A stretch of 45,316 nucleotides of DNA from an uncultured bacterium (GTDB lineage Bacteria; Desulfobacterota; GWC2-55-46). This document shows positions 1-7,814 of the stretch, one piece after another (positions within the stretch are counted from its first letter, which is position 1; each line of letters begins with the position of its first letter). The stretch lies in NCBI GenBank assembly GCA_905339405.1, contig CAJPGC010000007.1, positions 91,739 through 137,054 of the forward strand. The letters run 5' to 3'. The position numbers were made by a program, and so were the translations under genes. A model generated the notes under the pieces. That model made no database searches, was not told the DNA's origin, and was given only the letters and a program-made list of their open reading frames with translations.

Positions 1-875
1 CCGAAAGGGAGCTTTCTGGCGCGGACGCGGCCATCGTAACCTCTTATTGCCCGGATGCCCTTGAAGCCTGCTCGCTCGTCCTGTCGTCGAAAGCGGGCGT
101 GAAGTGCTTCTACGACCTGGACACGCCTGTCACTCTCAAGTCCGTCGAGAACGGGGACGCTCCCTCATATGTTCCTCCTTACGGGCTCGGCGGCTTTGAC
201 CTCGTCTTGAGCTACACCGGAGGTCGAGCTCTCGATGGCCTCAGGAGCTTTTTTGGGGCTAAAAACGTCGAGGCCCTCTACGGCAGCGTTGACCTTGAAG
301 CCCACGGCCCGGTCGAGGCTTCCGACGCGTACAACGCTGATCTTTCATACCTGGGGACTTACGCGAAGGACAGGCAGGAGGCGTTGGAAAGCCTTTTCAT
401 AAAGCCTTCTGAAATCTTTCCTCAAAAAAAGTTCGTTATCGGAGGCGCGTTATACCCCGATGATTTCCCGTGGAGGGAGAATATATATTTTTTGAGGCAC
501 GTGCCCCCGCCTGAGCATCCTTCCTTTTACTGCTCCTCGTCTTTTACGCTGAACGTCACAAGGGGCGCGATGAAGGAGATGGGTTGGTGCCCATCGGGAA
601 GGCTCTTCGAGGCCGCCGCCTGCGGCGTGCCGGTCATAAGCGACTGGTGGGAAGGGCTCGATGAGTTTTTCGAGCCCGGCTCGGAGATAGTTATAGCGCG
701 AGACACCGATGACGTAGTCGACGCCCTCGGGATGGATTCGTCACAAAGAAAAAAGATAGGGAAGCTGGCGAGGGAGCGCGCGCTCGGCGCACACAGCTCT
801 GAGGCCAGGGCAGGAGAGCTTGACTTCATGCTGGAGAGGGCCTCTTCAAGGAAGGGGGAGCCATGTGGGGGATAA
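1..875 (+). CDS. CgeB-like glycosyltransferase, 5'-truncated by window edge
   Basis: The reading frame is open from base 3 to the TAA at 873-875 with no start needed inside the window, so the gene begins upstream. GTG 99 is an internal valine codon. The C-terminal half has the GT-B signature of the CgeB/Glyco_trans_1_2 group: a GRLFEAAACGVPVISD stretch (acidic residue and the nucleotide-sugar binding turn), followed by a tryptophan pair and a PGSEI segment. Earlier parts (FDLVLSYTGG, YLGTYAKDRQ) match the CgeB layout, in which a degenerate N-terminal Rossmann domain precedes the donor-binding domain. It probably transfers a sugar in the cytoplasm. It overlaps the next gene by 13 bases, which implies translational coupling. 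Donor and acceptor cannot be told. Confidence 0.8.
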   Translation, partial: ERELSGADAAIVTSYCPDALEACSLVLSSKAGVKCFYDLDTPVTLKSVENGDAPSYVPPYGLGGFDLVLSYTGGRALDGLRSFFGAKNVEALYGSVDLEAHGPVEASDAYNADLSYLGTYAKDRQEALESLFIKPSEIFPQKKFVIGGALYPDDFPWRENIYFLRHVPPPEHPSFYCSSSFTLNVTRGAMKEMGWCPSGRLFEAAACGVPVISDWWEGLDEFFEPGSEIVIARDTDDVVDALGMDSSQRKKIGKLARERALGAHSSEARAGELDFMLERASSRKGEPCGG

Positions 876-1606
876 TTCCGGCTGCGGGCGCCGGCTCGAG
901 GATACAGCCGCTGGCGTTCTCAAAGGAGCTGCTGCCAGTTGGCAGCAGGTTCGAGGGCGGCGTTGAGAGGCCCAGGGCGGTAAGCGAGTATCTCGTAGAG
1001 CGGATGATAAAGGGCGGGGCCACGAAGATATGCTTCGTCATATCAGCCGGGAAGTCTGACATCATGGAGTACTTCGGAGGAGAGGCCGCAGGGGCCCGTA
1101 TCTGCTACGCGGTACAGCCCGAGCCTCTGGGCCTGTGCGATTCGCTCTTCAGGGCGATGCCGTTCATAAGCGCCGACGAGTACCTCCTCGTGGGCCTGCC
1201 CGATACGGTCTGGTTTCCGGAGGACGGCTTCAGGTCCCTCGGTGACGGCAACCTGTCGTTTCTCCTTTTCCCAGTAGAGCGCCCGGAGTTCTTCGACGCT
1301 GTCGTCCTCGACGGCGAAGGGCGCGTGAAAGAGGTGCAGGTCAAGAGCCCTTCTGCCTCTACCAGCTGGGTATGGGGGGCGTTCAAGGTGAAGGGCTCTG
1401 TTTTCGCCGAGCTACACGACCTCTGGCAAGCGCGGGGGCAGACAGATGAATATTTCGGCACGCTCGTTAACGCGTGGCTGAAAATGGGCGCAAAGGCGGA
1501 TGGAGTCATGGCTGGGAGCTCGTACGTCGACGTAGGGACGATAAACGGGTACAGGGAAGCGGTCAGGCTGCTGGGCGGGCCGGAAGGGGTAGGCAATGGG
1601 CGCTGA
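863..1606 (+). CDS. Sugar-phosphate nucleotidyltransferase
   Basis: The 247-residue protein opens with GIIPAAGAGSRIQPL and then KELLPVG, the NTP-binding loop and catalytic lysine region of the NTP_transferase (RmlA/GalU) superfamily. A GLPDTVW motif at about residue 113 carries the metal-binding Asp of the second signature. This type of enzyme makes an NDP-sugar from a sugar 1-phosphate and NTP. It is shorter than classical RmlA (about 290 residues), and I see no left-handed beta-helix acyltransferase tail. A purine-rich ribosome site (about 848-858) precedes ATG 863, which lies inside the end of the glycosyltransferase gene. It likely supplies the activated sugar for the neighbouring glycosyltransferases. 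The exact sugar is unknown. Confidence 0.85.
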   Translation: MWGIIPAAGAGSRIQPLAFSKELLPVGSRFEGGVERPRAVSEYLVERMIKGGATKICFVISAGKSDIMEYFGGEAAGARICYAVQPEPLGLCDSLFRAMPFISADEYLLVGLPDTVWFPEDGFRSLGDGNLSFLLFPVERPEFFDAVVLDGEGRVKEVQVKSPSASTSWVWGAFKVKGSVFAELHDLWQARGQTDEYFGTLVNAWLKMGAKADGVMAGSSYVDVGTINGYREAVRLLGGPEGVGNGR

Positions 1607-2333
1607 GGGATTTACGCCGGAGGAGATACGCAAAAAGGCAGGAGAGCTGGGGCCGTGGTTCCAGAACATCGACCTCCGGGGCGTTAAGACCGCGCCAGAG
1701 CACTTCCTGGGCGACTACCCGAACATGAAATGGAAGAAGTTCGCGCACGCGGTCCCCGAAGACCTCAGCGGCATGAGCGTCCTTGACATAGGCTGCAACG
1801 CCGGTTTTTATTCCGTCGAGATGAAAAAAAGGGGGGCCGAGAGCGTGCTCGGCATCGATTCTGACGAGGACTATCTCAAGCAGGCGAGGTTCGCCTCGAG
1901 CGTGCTGGGCTACGACGTCGAATTCATGCGGATGTCGGTCTATGACGTGGAAAGGCTCGGACGCAAGTTCGACCTGGTCCTTTTCATGGGGGTCCTCTAC
2001 CACCTCAGGCACCCGCTCCTGGCCCTTGACCTCATATACGAGCACGCGGCCTCGGGCCTTTTTGTCTTCCAGTCGATGCTGAGGGGGGACGACGGCGCGG
2101 AGGACATCGAAGACGACTACCCGTTCAGCGAATCAGCCGTCTTCCACAGGCCCGCGTTTCCCAAGCTCCATTTCATCGAGAACAGCTACTCGGGAGACGA
2201 CACGAACTGGTGGCTCCCGAACAGGTCGTGCGTTGAAGCGCTGTTGAGGAGCTCCGGGTTCGACATACTTACAAACCCGGAAAAAGAAGTCTTCATATGC
2301 CGCAAGGGAAAAAGGAGGTGGATCGGACAGTGA
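1596..2333 (+). CDS. SAM-dependent methyltransferase (TIGR04290-like)
   Basis: The 245-residue protein has a class I methyltransferase core: VLDIGCNAGFYS (SAM-binding motif I, residues about 65-76), an acidic GIDSDE motif II, and FDLVLFMGVLYHLRHP as motif IV. The N-terminal stretch GPWFQNIDLRGVKT and the C-terminal NWWLPNRSCVEALLRSSGF resemble the family I know as TIGR04290 (Rta_06860-type) and also the tRNA-modifying CmoB fold. The family assignment is from memory of motifs, not a search. ATG 1596 has a GGAAGGGG ribosome site and overlaps the upstream gene by 11 bases. The stop shares bases with the following GTG start (GTGA at 2330). It probably methylates a sugar or metabolite made by this cassette. 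Confidence 0.8.
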   Translation: MGAEGFTPEEIRKKAGELGPWFQNIDLRGVKTAPEHFLGDYPNMKWKKFAHAVPEDLSGMSVLDIGCNAGFYSVEMKKRGAESVLGIDSDEDYLKQARFASSVLGYDVEFMRMSVYDVERLGRKFDLVLFMGVLYHLRHPLLALDLIYEHAASGLFVFQSMLRGDDGAEDIEDDYPFSESAVFHRPAFPKLHFIENSYSGDDTNWWLPNRSCVEALLRSSGFDILTNPEKEVFICRKGKRRWIGQ

Positions 2334-3217
2334 TAGAAGCGGTGATGTTCTGGAACGAACCCAATAACCTTTCCCATTGGAACTTCAATCTCGACCCTGA
2401 CTGGAAGATTTATTCCGAGATGGTGAAGCTCGCTTCCCGGGCCGTGGCTGCCGAGGACCCGAAGCTGCTGAAGGTGCTCGGGGGCATCTCGCCCATAGAC
2501 CCGGAGTTCCTCAGAAACCTTTCAGGAAAGGGCGTGCTGGCCGAAATGGACGTCGTTGCGGTACACGGCTTTCCTCTCGACTGGAACCACTGGACGATAC
2601 ACCAGTGGCCTGAAAAATTATCAGAGATAAGGTCGGCAACCAACCTGCCGGTCTGGGTCTCCGAGGTAGGAGTGTCGACCTTCGGCGCCGAAGAGGTCCA
2701 GGTCTTCGGCCTCAAGCGCTCCGCCGAGCTTCTCATCGGCAGGGCCGGGCGCATACACTGGTACAGCCTTTACGACCTGCCGCGCACGTGGCCCGCTACG
2801 ACGCGCCACCGCGAGGCAGAGGGCTCCTCCTATTACAGGCACTTTTACATGGGGCTCGTACGCGAGGACGGCACGCCGAAGCCGGCGATGAACTCGTTTT
2901 CGAGGTACGCCCCAGAGCTCGGCATATGCCAGTGGTTCCATTTCGAGGACCACAGGCTCGACGACGCCGTCAAAAAGCTCAAGGACCTCGGGGTGAAAAA
3001 GCTGCGCACGGGCCTCAGCTGGGCTGACAGCCTTCGCCCGTTCGCTCTCCAGTGGTTCGACAGGCAGATGCGAGCCCTGGAGGACTTCGACGTTACGCTT
3101 ACCTTCTGCTTCACGCCGGAGTCCAGGGGAATAGAGGCGCACCACACCAGCCCTCCTCAAAATATCGCGGAGTACGCGGGATTCTGCTCCGCGATGGTAA
3201 AAAGATATGCCAGGTAG
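2330..3217 (+). CDS. Clan GH-A glycoside hydrolase-like protein, apparently circularly permuted
   Basis: I place the start at GTG 2330 rather than ATG 2297. A strong AAAGGAGGT site (2311-2319) lies 10 bases upstream, and GTG overlaps the previous stop as GTGA. The 295-residue product shows clan GH-A signatures: WNEPNN with the acid/base Glu10, and VSEVG with the likely nucleophile Glu112. The strand order is unusual. Strands beta4 to beta8 come first (residues 3-165). A segment that would normally start such a barrel (GICQWFHFED, KKLRTGLSWAD, VTLTFCFTPESRG; from residue about 197) comes last, ending in the helix that usually leads into WNEP. All eight strands seem present once, in rotated order. 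Annotators would probably call it beta-xylosidase-like. The substrate is unknown, and a role in trimming or transglycosylating the cassette product is inference. Confidence 0.75.
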   Translation: MIEAVMFWNEPNNLSHWNFNLDPDWKIYSEMVKLASRAVAAEDPKLLKVLGGISPIDPEFLRNLSGKGVLAEMDVVAVHGFPLDWNHWTIHQWPEKLSEIRSATNLPVWVSEVGVSTFGAEEVQVFGLKRSAELLIGRAGRIHWYSLYDLPRTWPATTRHREAEGSSYYRHFYMGLVREDGTPKPAMNSFSRYAPELGICQWFHFEDHRLDDAVKKLKDLGVKKLRTGLSWADSLRPFALQWFDRQMRALEDFDVTLTFCFTPESRGIEAHHTSPPQNIAEYAGFCSAMVKRYAR

Positions 3218-4064
3218 AGAGGCGATAAAGTTCATAAAAACGACCTTTACCGGGTACACAAGGGCCTCTGTAAAAGACATCTTCGGCGCTTCTGTCCTCG
3301 TCATCGCGGCGCACCCGGACGATGAATGCGTGGCGGCTGGCGCGCTCTACAGGCAACTCGAGAAGGCAGTATTCTGCCACCTGACCGACGGCGCGCCGAG
3401 AAACCTCGTAGACGCTCGGGCGCACGGGTTCAAGGACGCAGGTGAATACGCCGAAGCCAGGAGGCGCGAGCTCTTTTCGGCCCTTTCGCTTGCCGGAGTG
3501 CCGCCGGAAAATTGCGTTCAGGCCGGTATCGCCGACCTTGAGGCCTCAAGGAGTCTCGTCTACGCGGCAGGGTGGGTAAAGGACAGGATAAAGGAGTTCG
3601 CCCCCGAGACCATACTCACGCTGGCTTACGAGGGCGGCCACCCGGACCACGACGCCGCCTCTTTCGCGGCGCACGCCGCGGCGTCACTCCTTAGGAAAGA
3701 AGGCGCGATGCCGCCGCCATTGATCGAATGCCCTCTTTATCACGCCCTGGGCCGTGTTGCCAGGTTCGAAAGTACGGGCTTCATACCGAGAGAGGATACC
3801 GAGCCCATAACCTTCATCCTGACGGAAGAGGAGCGGAAGCTTAAAAGGGAGATGCTTGAGAGGTTCGTGACGCAGTCGGGGATGCTCCGCTTTTTTTCTG
3901 TAGAGGAGGAGTGCTTCAGGACGGCGCCTCAATACGACTTCACCAAGCCCCCCCATGAGGGGAAACTTTTTTACGAGTCTTTTGAGTGGGGGCATGACGG
4001 CCCCGGCTGGAGGGAGGAGGCCGGAAAGGCTCTCGAAAAACTCGGGCTCAAGGGGAAGATATGA
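3207..4064 (+). CDS. PIG-L (LmbE) family N-acetyl-sugar deacetylase
   Basis: The 285-residue protein has the zinc-binding AHPDDE motif (His36, Asp38, Asp39) after a hydrophobic strand, and the second conserved GGHPDHDA motif (His145, Asp147, His148). These are the hallmarks of the PIG-L/LmbE/MshB family, zinc enzymes that remove N-acetyl groups from GlcNAc-type sugars attached to lipids, inositol or other acceptors. About 28 residues precede the first core strand, so a later start is possible, but no better start with a ribosome site is visible. It overlaps the glycosidase-like gene by 11 bases and the next gene by ATGA. Its presence suggests that the cassette product contains an amino sugar that is deacetylated and possibly re-acylated by the FemAB-like enzyme nearby. 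Confidence 0.9.
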   Translation: MPGREAIKFIKTTFTGYTRASVKDIFGASVLVIAAHPDDECVAAGALYRQLEKAVFCHLTDGAPRNLVDARAHGFKDAGEYAEARRRELFSALSLAGVPPENCVQAGIADLEASRSLVYAAGWVKDRIKEFAPETILTLAYEGGHPDHDAASFAAHAAASLLRKEGAMPPPLIECPLYHALGRVARFESTGFIPREDTEPITFILTEEERKLKREMLERFVTQSGMLRFFSVEEECFRTAPQYDFTKPPHEGKLFYESFEWGHDGPGWREEAGKALEKLGLKGKI

Positions 4065-5098
4065 GGGTCCTGAGCGTGTCGTATCCATTCGCGCCAGTGC
4101 GGCCAGAAACGCCGGGAGGCGCAGAACAGGTACTGCTGGCGCTCGACAGGGCTCTTGTGCGTTCCGGTCACGGCTCTTTCGTTGTCGCCACTGTGAATTC
4201 TACTGTCTCGGGCACTCTCCTTCCGGTGCCGCGCCCTCCAGGCGTGATAGACGCGCAGGTGCGCGCCGACGTCTACGAAGCGTGCAGGAGCGCAATCCGG
4301 GATGCCGTGGAAGAGCTGGACATAGACGTCGTCCATATGCACGGGGTCGACTTCCATGAGTATATGCCGCCTGATGGGGTGCCGGTGCTTGTGACGCTCC
4401 ACCTGCCCCTTTCGTGGTATCCGGAAAAGGCGCTCAAGACCCAAAGGCCATGCACCTATTTCAACTGCGTCTCAAAAGCACAGGAGAGTTCGCTTCCGGA
4501 CGGAGCAGGCCCGGTGGGGCGCATTGACAACGGGGTCGATATCGGCTTTTGGCGGACGGCCAGAAACGTCAAAAAAGAGTACGCGCTTTCGATGGGGCGC
4601 GTATGCGCTGAGAAGGGCTTTCACATCGCCATGGACGCGGCCCGCTCCGCCGGAGTCCCTTTCATCCTGGCTGGAGCGGTCTTCGGCTATAAAGAGCACG
4701 AGGAGTACTACAGGGACTTTATCTCGCCGAGGCTTTCGCCGGTATCGAGGTTCATTGGCATGGTCGGCCCGGGACGCAAAAGAAGACTGCTTTCTGGCGC
4801 GCGGTGTCTCCTCGTGCCGAGCCTTGCGCCTGAGACGAGTTCTCTGGTGGCCATGGAAGCGCTTGCCTCAGGCACACCGGTTGTCGCCTTCGCAAATGGT
4901 GCGTTGGCGGAGATCGTGGAGGACGGCAGGACGGGTTTTCTCGTGAAGGATGAAAAGGAGATGTCCTCCGCAATAAGGGAGTGCCGGGGGCTGTCGGGCG
5001 AGGCTTGCAGGCGTTCCGCGGCTGAAAGGTTCGCGGCGTCGGCTATGATAGAAAAATATTTCGAAACATACGGGAACATGGCGGCCTGCGAGGCATGA
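4061..5098 (+). CDS. Glycosyltransferase family 4 (GT-B)
   Basis: The 345-residue protein begins MRVLSVSYPFAP with a PGGAEQVLLALDRALV segment, the acceptor-side loop and helix typical of GT4 enzymes. The second domain has SMGRVCAEKGFHIAMDAA and the E-x7-E donor motif in APETSSLVAMEALASGTPVVAF, then a GRTGFLV strand. These features define retaining GT-B transferases that use NDP-sugars. It starts on an ATGA overlap with the deacetylase stop. HMHGVDFHEYMPP near residue 90 is an unusually His-rich acceptor-side loop. It probably acts at the inner membrane or in the cytosol on a lipid or small-molecule acceptor. Specificity cannot be read from the sequence. Confidence 0.88.
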   Translation: MRVLSVSYPFAPVRPETPGGAEQVLLALDRALVRSGHGSFVVATVNSTVSGTLLPVPRPPGVIDAQVRADVYEACRSAIRDAVEELDIDVVHMHGVDFHEYMPPDGVPVLVTLHLPLSWYPEKALKTQRPCTYFNCVSKAQESSLPDGAGPVGRIDNGVDIGFWRTARNVKKEYALSMGRVCAEKGFHIAMDAARSAGVPFILAGAVFGYKEHEEYYRDFISPRLSPVSRFIGMVGPGRKRRLLSGARCLLVPSLAPETSSLVAMEALASGTPVVAFANGALAEIVEDGRTGFLVKDEKEMSSAIRECRGLSGEACRRSAAERFAASAMIEKYFETYGNMAACEA

Positions 5099-5101
5099 TC
5101 A

Positions 5102-6088
5102 ATGAGCATTCCCGTCGAGACCGGCGAGATATCAACGGTCGAAGGGCTTGAATCGTTAAGGCCTGAGTGGGACAGGCTTTTGGCAGCCTGCCCCACCTCG
5201 ACGCCTTTCCAGTCTCCCGAATGGCTTATCCCGTGGTGGAAGCGCTTCGGACATGGAAGCCTCATGTTCCTGACCATGAGGGCCGCCGGGAAGTTGCGCG
5301 GGCTTGCCCCAATGTGCGTCGAAGATGGCGAGGTCAGGCTTGTCGGCGGCGGCAACTCCGATTATCTCGGGCCGATATTTGAGCCTGCGATGGAGCTGGC
5401 GTGCGCGAAGGCTTTCTTTGACCATCTGGTCCGCCGCGGCGGCTGGAGTTCATGCACGCTCCAGGACCTGCATCCATACTCCATGCTTCTTACGCTGAGC
5501 CCGCCGGACGGGCTGAGGACCATGCTTTCGCCCGGCGAGGTATGCCTCGGCGTAAACCTCCCAACCACGGTAGAAGCTTTCAGGGCGGAGCATCGTAGAG
5601 TCGGCGGCGTTAAAAGAATATTTAAAAGACTCTCGGAAAAAAGCATCAGGGCCGAGGCGGCCGTCGATGAGAACGGTACGCGTTCATTTATGGAAACCCT
5701 TTTCAGGCTTCACACCAAACGCTGGATGGCAGCCGGCAAAACCGGTGTGCTCCAGGAGCAGGAGATGAGGTCTTTCCATGTGGAAGCGGCAATCGGTTTC
5801 CAGAAAAAAGAAATGCTCTGGCTTTACAGGATTACGTTTGAGGGCAGGGAATTGTCGGTGCTCTACGGCTTCGTCCACAGGCGAAGGCTTTACGCTTATC
5901 TCATGGGGTTCGATCCCGAGTTTTCAAAGTTGAGCCCAGGCAAGCTGATTCTCCTTTTTTCGGCCGAGGAATGCATCCGGAGAGGCGTTTACGGGATGGA
6001 TTTTCTGAGGGGCGGGGAAAAATACAAGTACGACTGGTCGCCCTCAGAGACATGGAATTACAACATGACGATAACGAAGGCCATATAA
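5102..6088 (+). CDS. FemAB/CelD-like GNAT-fold acyltransferase
   Basis: The 328-residue protein has the layout of the BcsL/CelD/FemAB-related acetyltransferase_6 group. The N-terminal half contains TPFQSPEWLIPWWKRFG, the usual ‘ffq s P e W’ signature. The middle has VKRIFKRLSEK. The C-terminal half has the GNAT strand and helix pair LSVLYGFVHRRRLYAYLMGFDPEFSKLSPGKLILLFSAEE, ending in YGMDFLRGGEKYKYDWSP, which is very typical of this family. Such enzymes transfer acyl or aminoacyl groups in polysaccharide, lipid or peptidoglycan assembly. It starts three bases after the glycosyltransferase stop. Next to a PIG-L deacetylase, it could re-acylate the freed amine; that is inference. Confidence 0.8.
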   Translation: MSIPVETGEISTVEGLESLRPEWDRLLAACPTSTPFQSPEWLIPWWKRFGHGSLMFLTMRAAGKLRGLAPMCVEDGEVRLVGGGNSDYLGPIFEPAMELACAKAFFDHLVRRGGWSSCTLQDLHPYSMLLTLSPPDGLRTMLSPGEVCLGVNLPTTVEAFRAEHRRVGGVKRIFKRLSEKSIRAEAAVDENGTRSFMETLFRLHTKRWMAAGKTGVLQEQEMRSFHVEAAIGFQKKEMLWLYRITFEGRELSVLYGFVHRRRLYAYLMGFDPEFSKLSPGKLILLFSAEECIRRGVYGMDFLRGGEKYKYDWSPSETWNYNMTITKAI

Positions 6089-6098
6089 GGGGCATCGA

Positions 6099-7814
6099 AT
6101 GATAGTCTACAGGAAGACAGAGGAAGAATGCGTTACGCTGGAGCTCTTGAAGGAAGTCGCTGCTCTGGCGGAAAAACCTTCTTTGAGACATGACGAGGCG
6201 ACCGAGCTCCTGATGGAGACGGGCAGGCTCGAGGCCGGAGTGACCGACGCGCTCTTTCCGGAGGCCGACGGGGTCAACGAACTGAGCATGGCCGCAAGGA
6301 GGGCTTCGGTCCTAGCGGGCCACGTCTTTCTGGCTTCGTGGGAGGAGCGGACGAAAGACGTATCTGAGTGGGCTTCGAGGCTTTTGGACGCTCTCGAAGG
6401 CATTGCGGTCATGGCGCTGCCCTGGAAGATAAAGACCCGCATACCCGAGGGTTACGTGCATTACGGCCTTTACCCGGAGGTATACATAAAGGCGGCGAAG
6501 GATTTTTTTGAGCGCGTGGGCCCGCCGGAGGCCGTCTGCATAGGGCTCCGAAGCATCGGCACGAGCTTGTCGGCTGTTGTGGCGGCAACGCTCGAGGAGC
6601 TGGGCTGCAAGGTGCGCTCGTTCACCTTCAGGCCGAAGGGGCACCCGTTCAGGCGGAAGGCCCGGCTCTCGGCCCGGCTCGAAGCGGCGCTCAAGGTCGC
6701 GGGCAGGCACTTTCTCATAGTCGACGAGGGCCCCGGCTTGAGCGGCACGTCTTTTTCGAGCGCGGCAAAAAAAATATCCTCTCTCGGAGTAGACGGCAAA
6801 AACATATTCATCTTCCCGAGCTGGGTCCCTGACGGGTCAGCCTTCATATCGGCAGAGGCTCGCGAAGTCTGGGCAAGGCATGAGAAGTTCAGCGCTTCAT
6901 TCGAGGAACTCTGGGTCAAAAGCGGCAGGCTCGCTAGGGAGGCTGCCGTCGGCCCCGGCCTCCTCGACATATCGGCCGGGATGTGGAGGACCCTTTTTTA
7001 CAAGGGCGAATCAGAATACCCTGCCACGCACCCGCGCCACGAGAGGCGCAAATACCTGAGCGAAGGCACGGTGCTTTTAAAGTTCGCGGGCCACGGCAGG
7101 TACGGCAGGGAGAAATTGAGGAGGGCGTCCGCTATCGCAGACGCCGGTTACGGAGTGCCCGTCGAAGGGATATACAACGGGTTTATAAAGTCCGGGTTCG
7201 TTGAGGCAAGGCCATTGAACAGGGGCGAGATGAACCAGGTCCTCCTGGACGAGATGGCCGGATACCTCGCATTCCTCAGGAAAAACTTCGCGGCGGGAAA
7301 GGGGATGGACTTCGAGGAGTTCTGCCAGATGGCAACGCGCAACATCACGCTCGGCCTCGGCGGTGAATGGGCCGAAAAAGCTGCGACGCTCGAAGCCATG
7401 AAGGAATTCTACGAGTCCGGCGCTCCGGTCGAGGTGGACGGGAGGATGACGCCGGTCGAATGGCTCCTCACAAAAAAAGGATATAAGAAAGCCGATACGC
7501 TCGACCACCACTCCGACCAGTTCTTCCCTTCGTCGCAGGACATATCGTGGGACCTGGCCTCGGCGATAATAGAGTTCGACATGAGCCCGATGGAGCAGCG
7601 CTACTTCGTCTCCAGGTACTCGGTGAAGGCACGGGACACTGTGAGCGCCGACAGGCTGAGGCTTTACATGGTAGCATACCTCTCCTTCAAGCTCGGCTAC
7701 GCGACTTTTGCGGCCGAAGAGCTGGCCGCCACCACTGAAGGCCCGAGGTTCAAGGAACAGGCGTCGCGTTACGCCGCCAGGCTCAAAAGAGAGATCCTCT
7801 GGATAGCGGGATGA
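6099..7814 (+). CDS. Phosphoribosyltransferase-like / kinase-like fusion protein of unknown function
   Basis: I do not recognise this 571-residue protein as a named family. The middle part resembles a type I phosphoribosyltransferase fold: AVCIGLRSIGTSLSAVVAA (about residues 145-163) as the pyrophosphate-loop region, and DEGPGLSGTSF (209-219) as a degenerate PRPP-binding loop. The C-terminal part resembles an aminoglycoside-phosphotransferase/small-molecule-kinase fold: LLKFAGHGRYGREKLRRA as a nucleotide-binding and Lys region, VEWLLTKKGYKKADTLDHHSD (Asp469), and QDISWDLA (Asp481, Asp485), which mimics the metal-binding end of kinase lobes. The N-terminal 120 residues are helical and unassigned. 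ATG 6099 follows an AAGGGG site, and the stop overlaps the PHP gene by ATGA. It may handle a phosphorylated sugar intermediate. Confidence 0.6.
   Translation: MIVYRKTEEECVTLELLKEVAALAEKPSLRHDEATELLMETGRLEAGVTDALFPEADGVNELSMAARRASVLAGHVFLASWEERTKDVSEWASRLLDALEGIAVMALPWKIKTRIPEGYVHYGLYPEVYIKAAKDFFERVGPPEAVCIGLRSIGTSLSAVVAATLEELGCKVRSFTFRPKGHPFRRKARLSARLEAALKVAGRHFLIVDEGPGLSGTSFSSAAKKISSLGVDGKNIFIFPSWVPDGSAFISAEAREVWARHEKFSASFEELWVKSGRLAREAAVGPGLLDISAGMWRTLFYKGESEYPATHPRHERRKYLSEGTVLLKFAGHGRYGREKLRRASAIADAGYGVPVEGIYNGFIKSGFVEARPLNRGEMNQVLLDEMAGYLAFLRKNFAAGKGMDFEEFCQMATRNITLGLGGEWAEKAATLEAMKEFYESGAPVEVDGRMTPVEWLLTKKGYKKADTLDHHSDQFFPSSQDISWDLASAIIEFDMSPMEQRYFVSRYSVKARDTVSADRLRLYMVAYLSFKLGYATFAAEELAATTEGPRFKEQASRYAARLKREILWIAG

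Noticed and set aside
2297-2329. ATG 2297 as start of the permuted glycosidase gene
   Set aside because: The first 11 codons are the end of the methyltransferase in another frame; GTG 2330 has the AAAGGAGGT site and a GTGA overlap.
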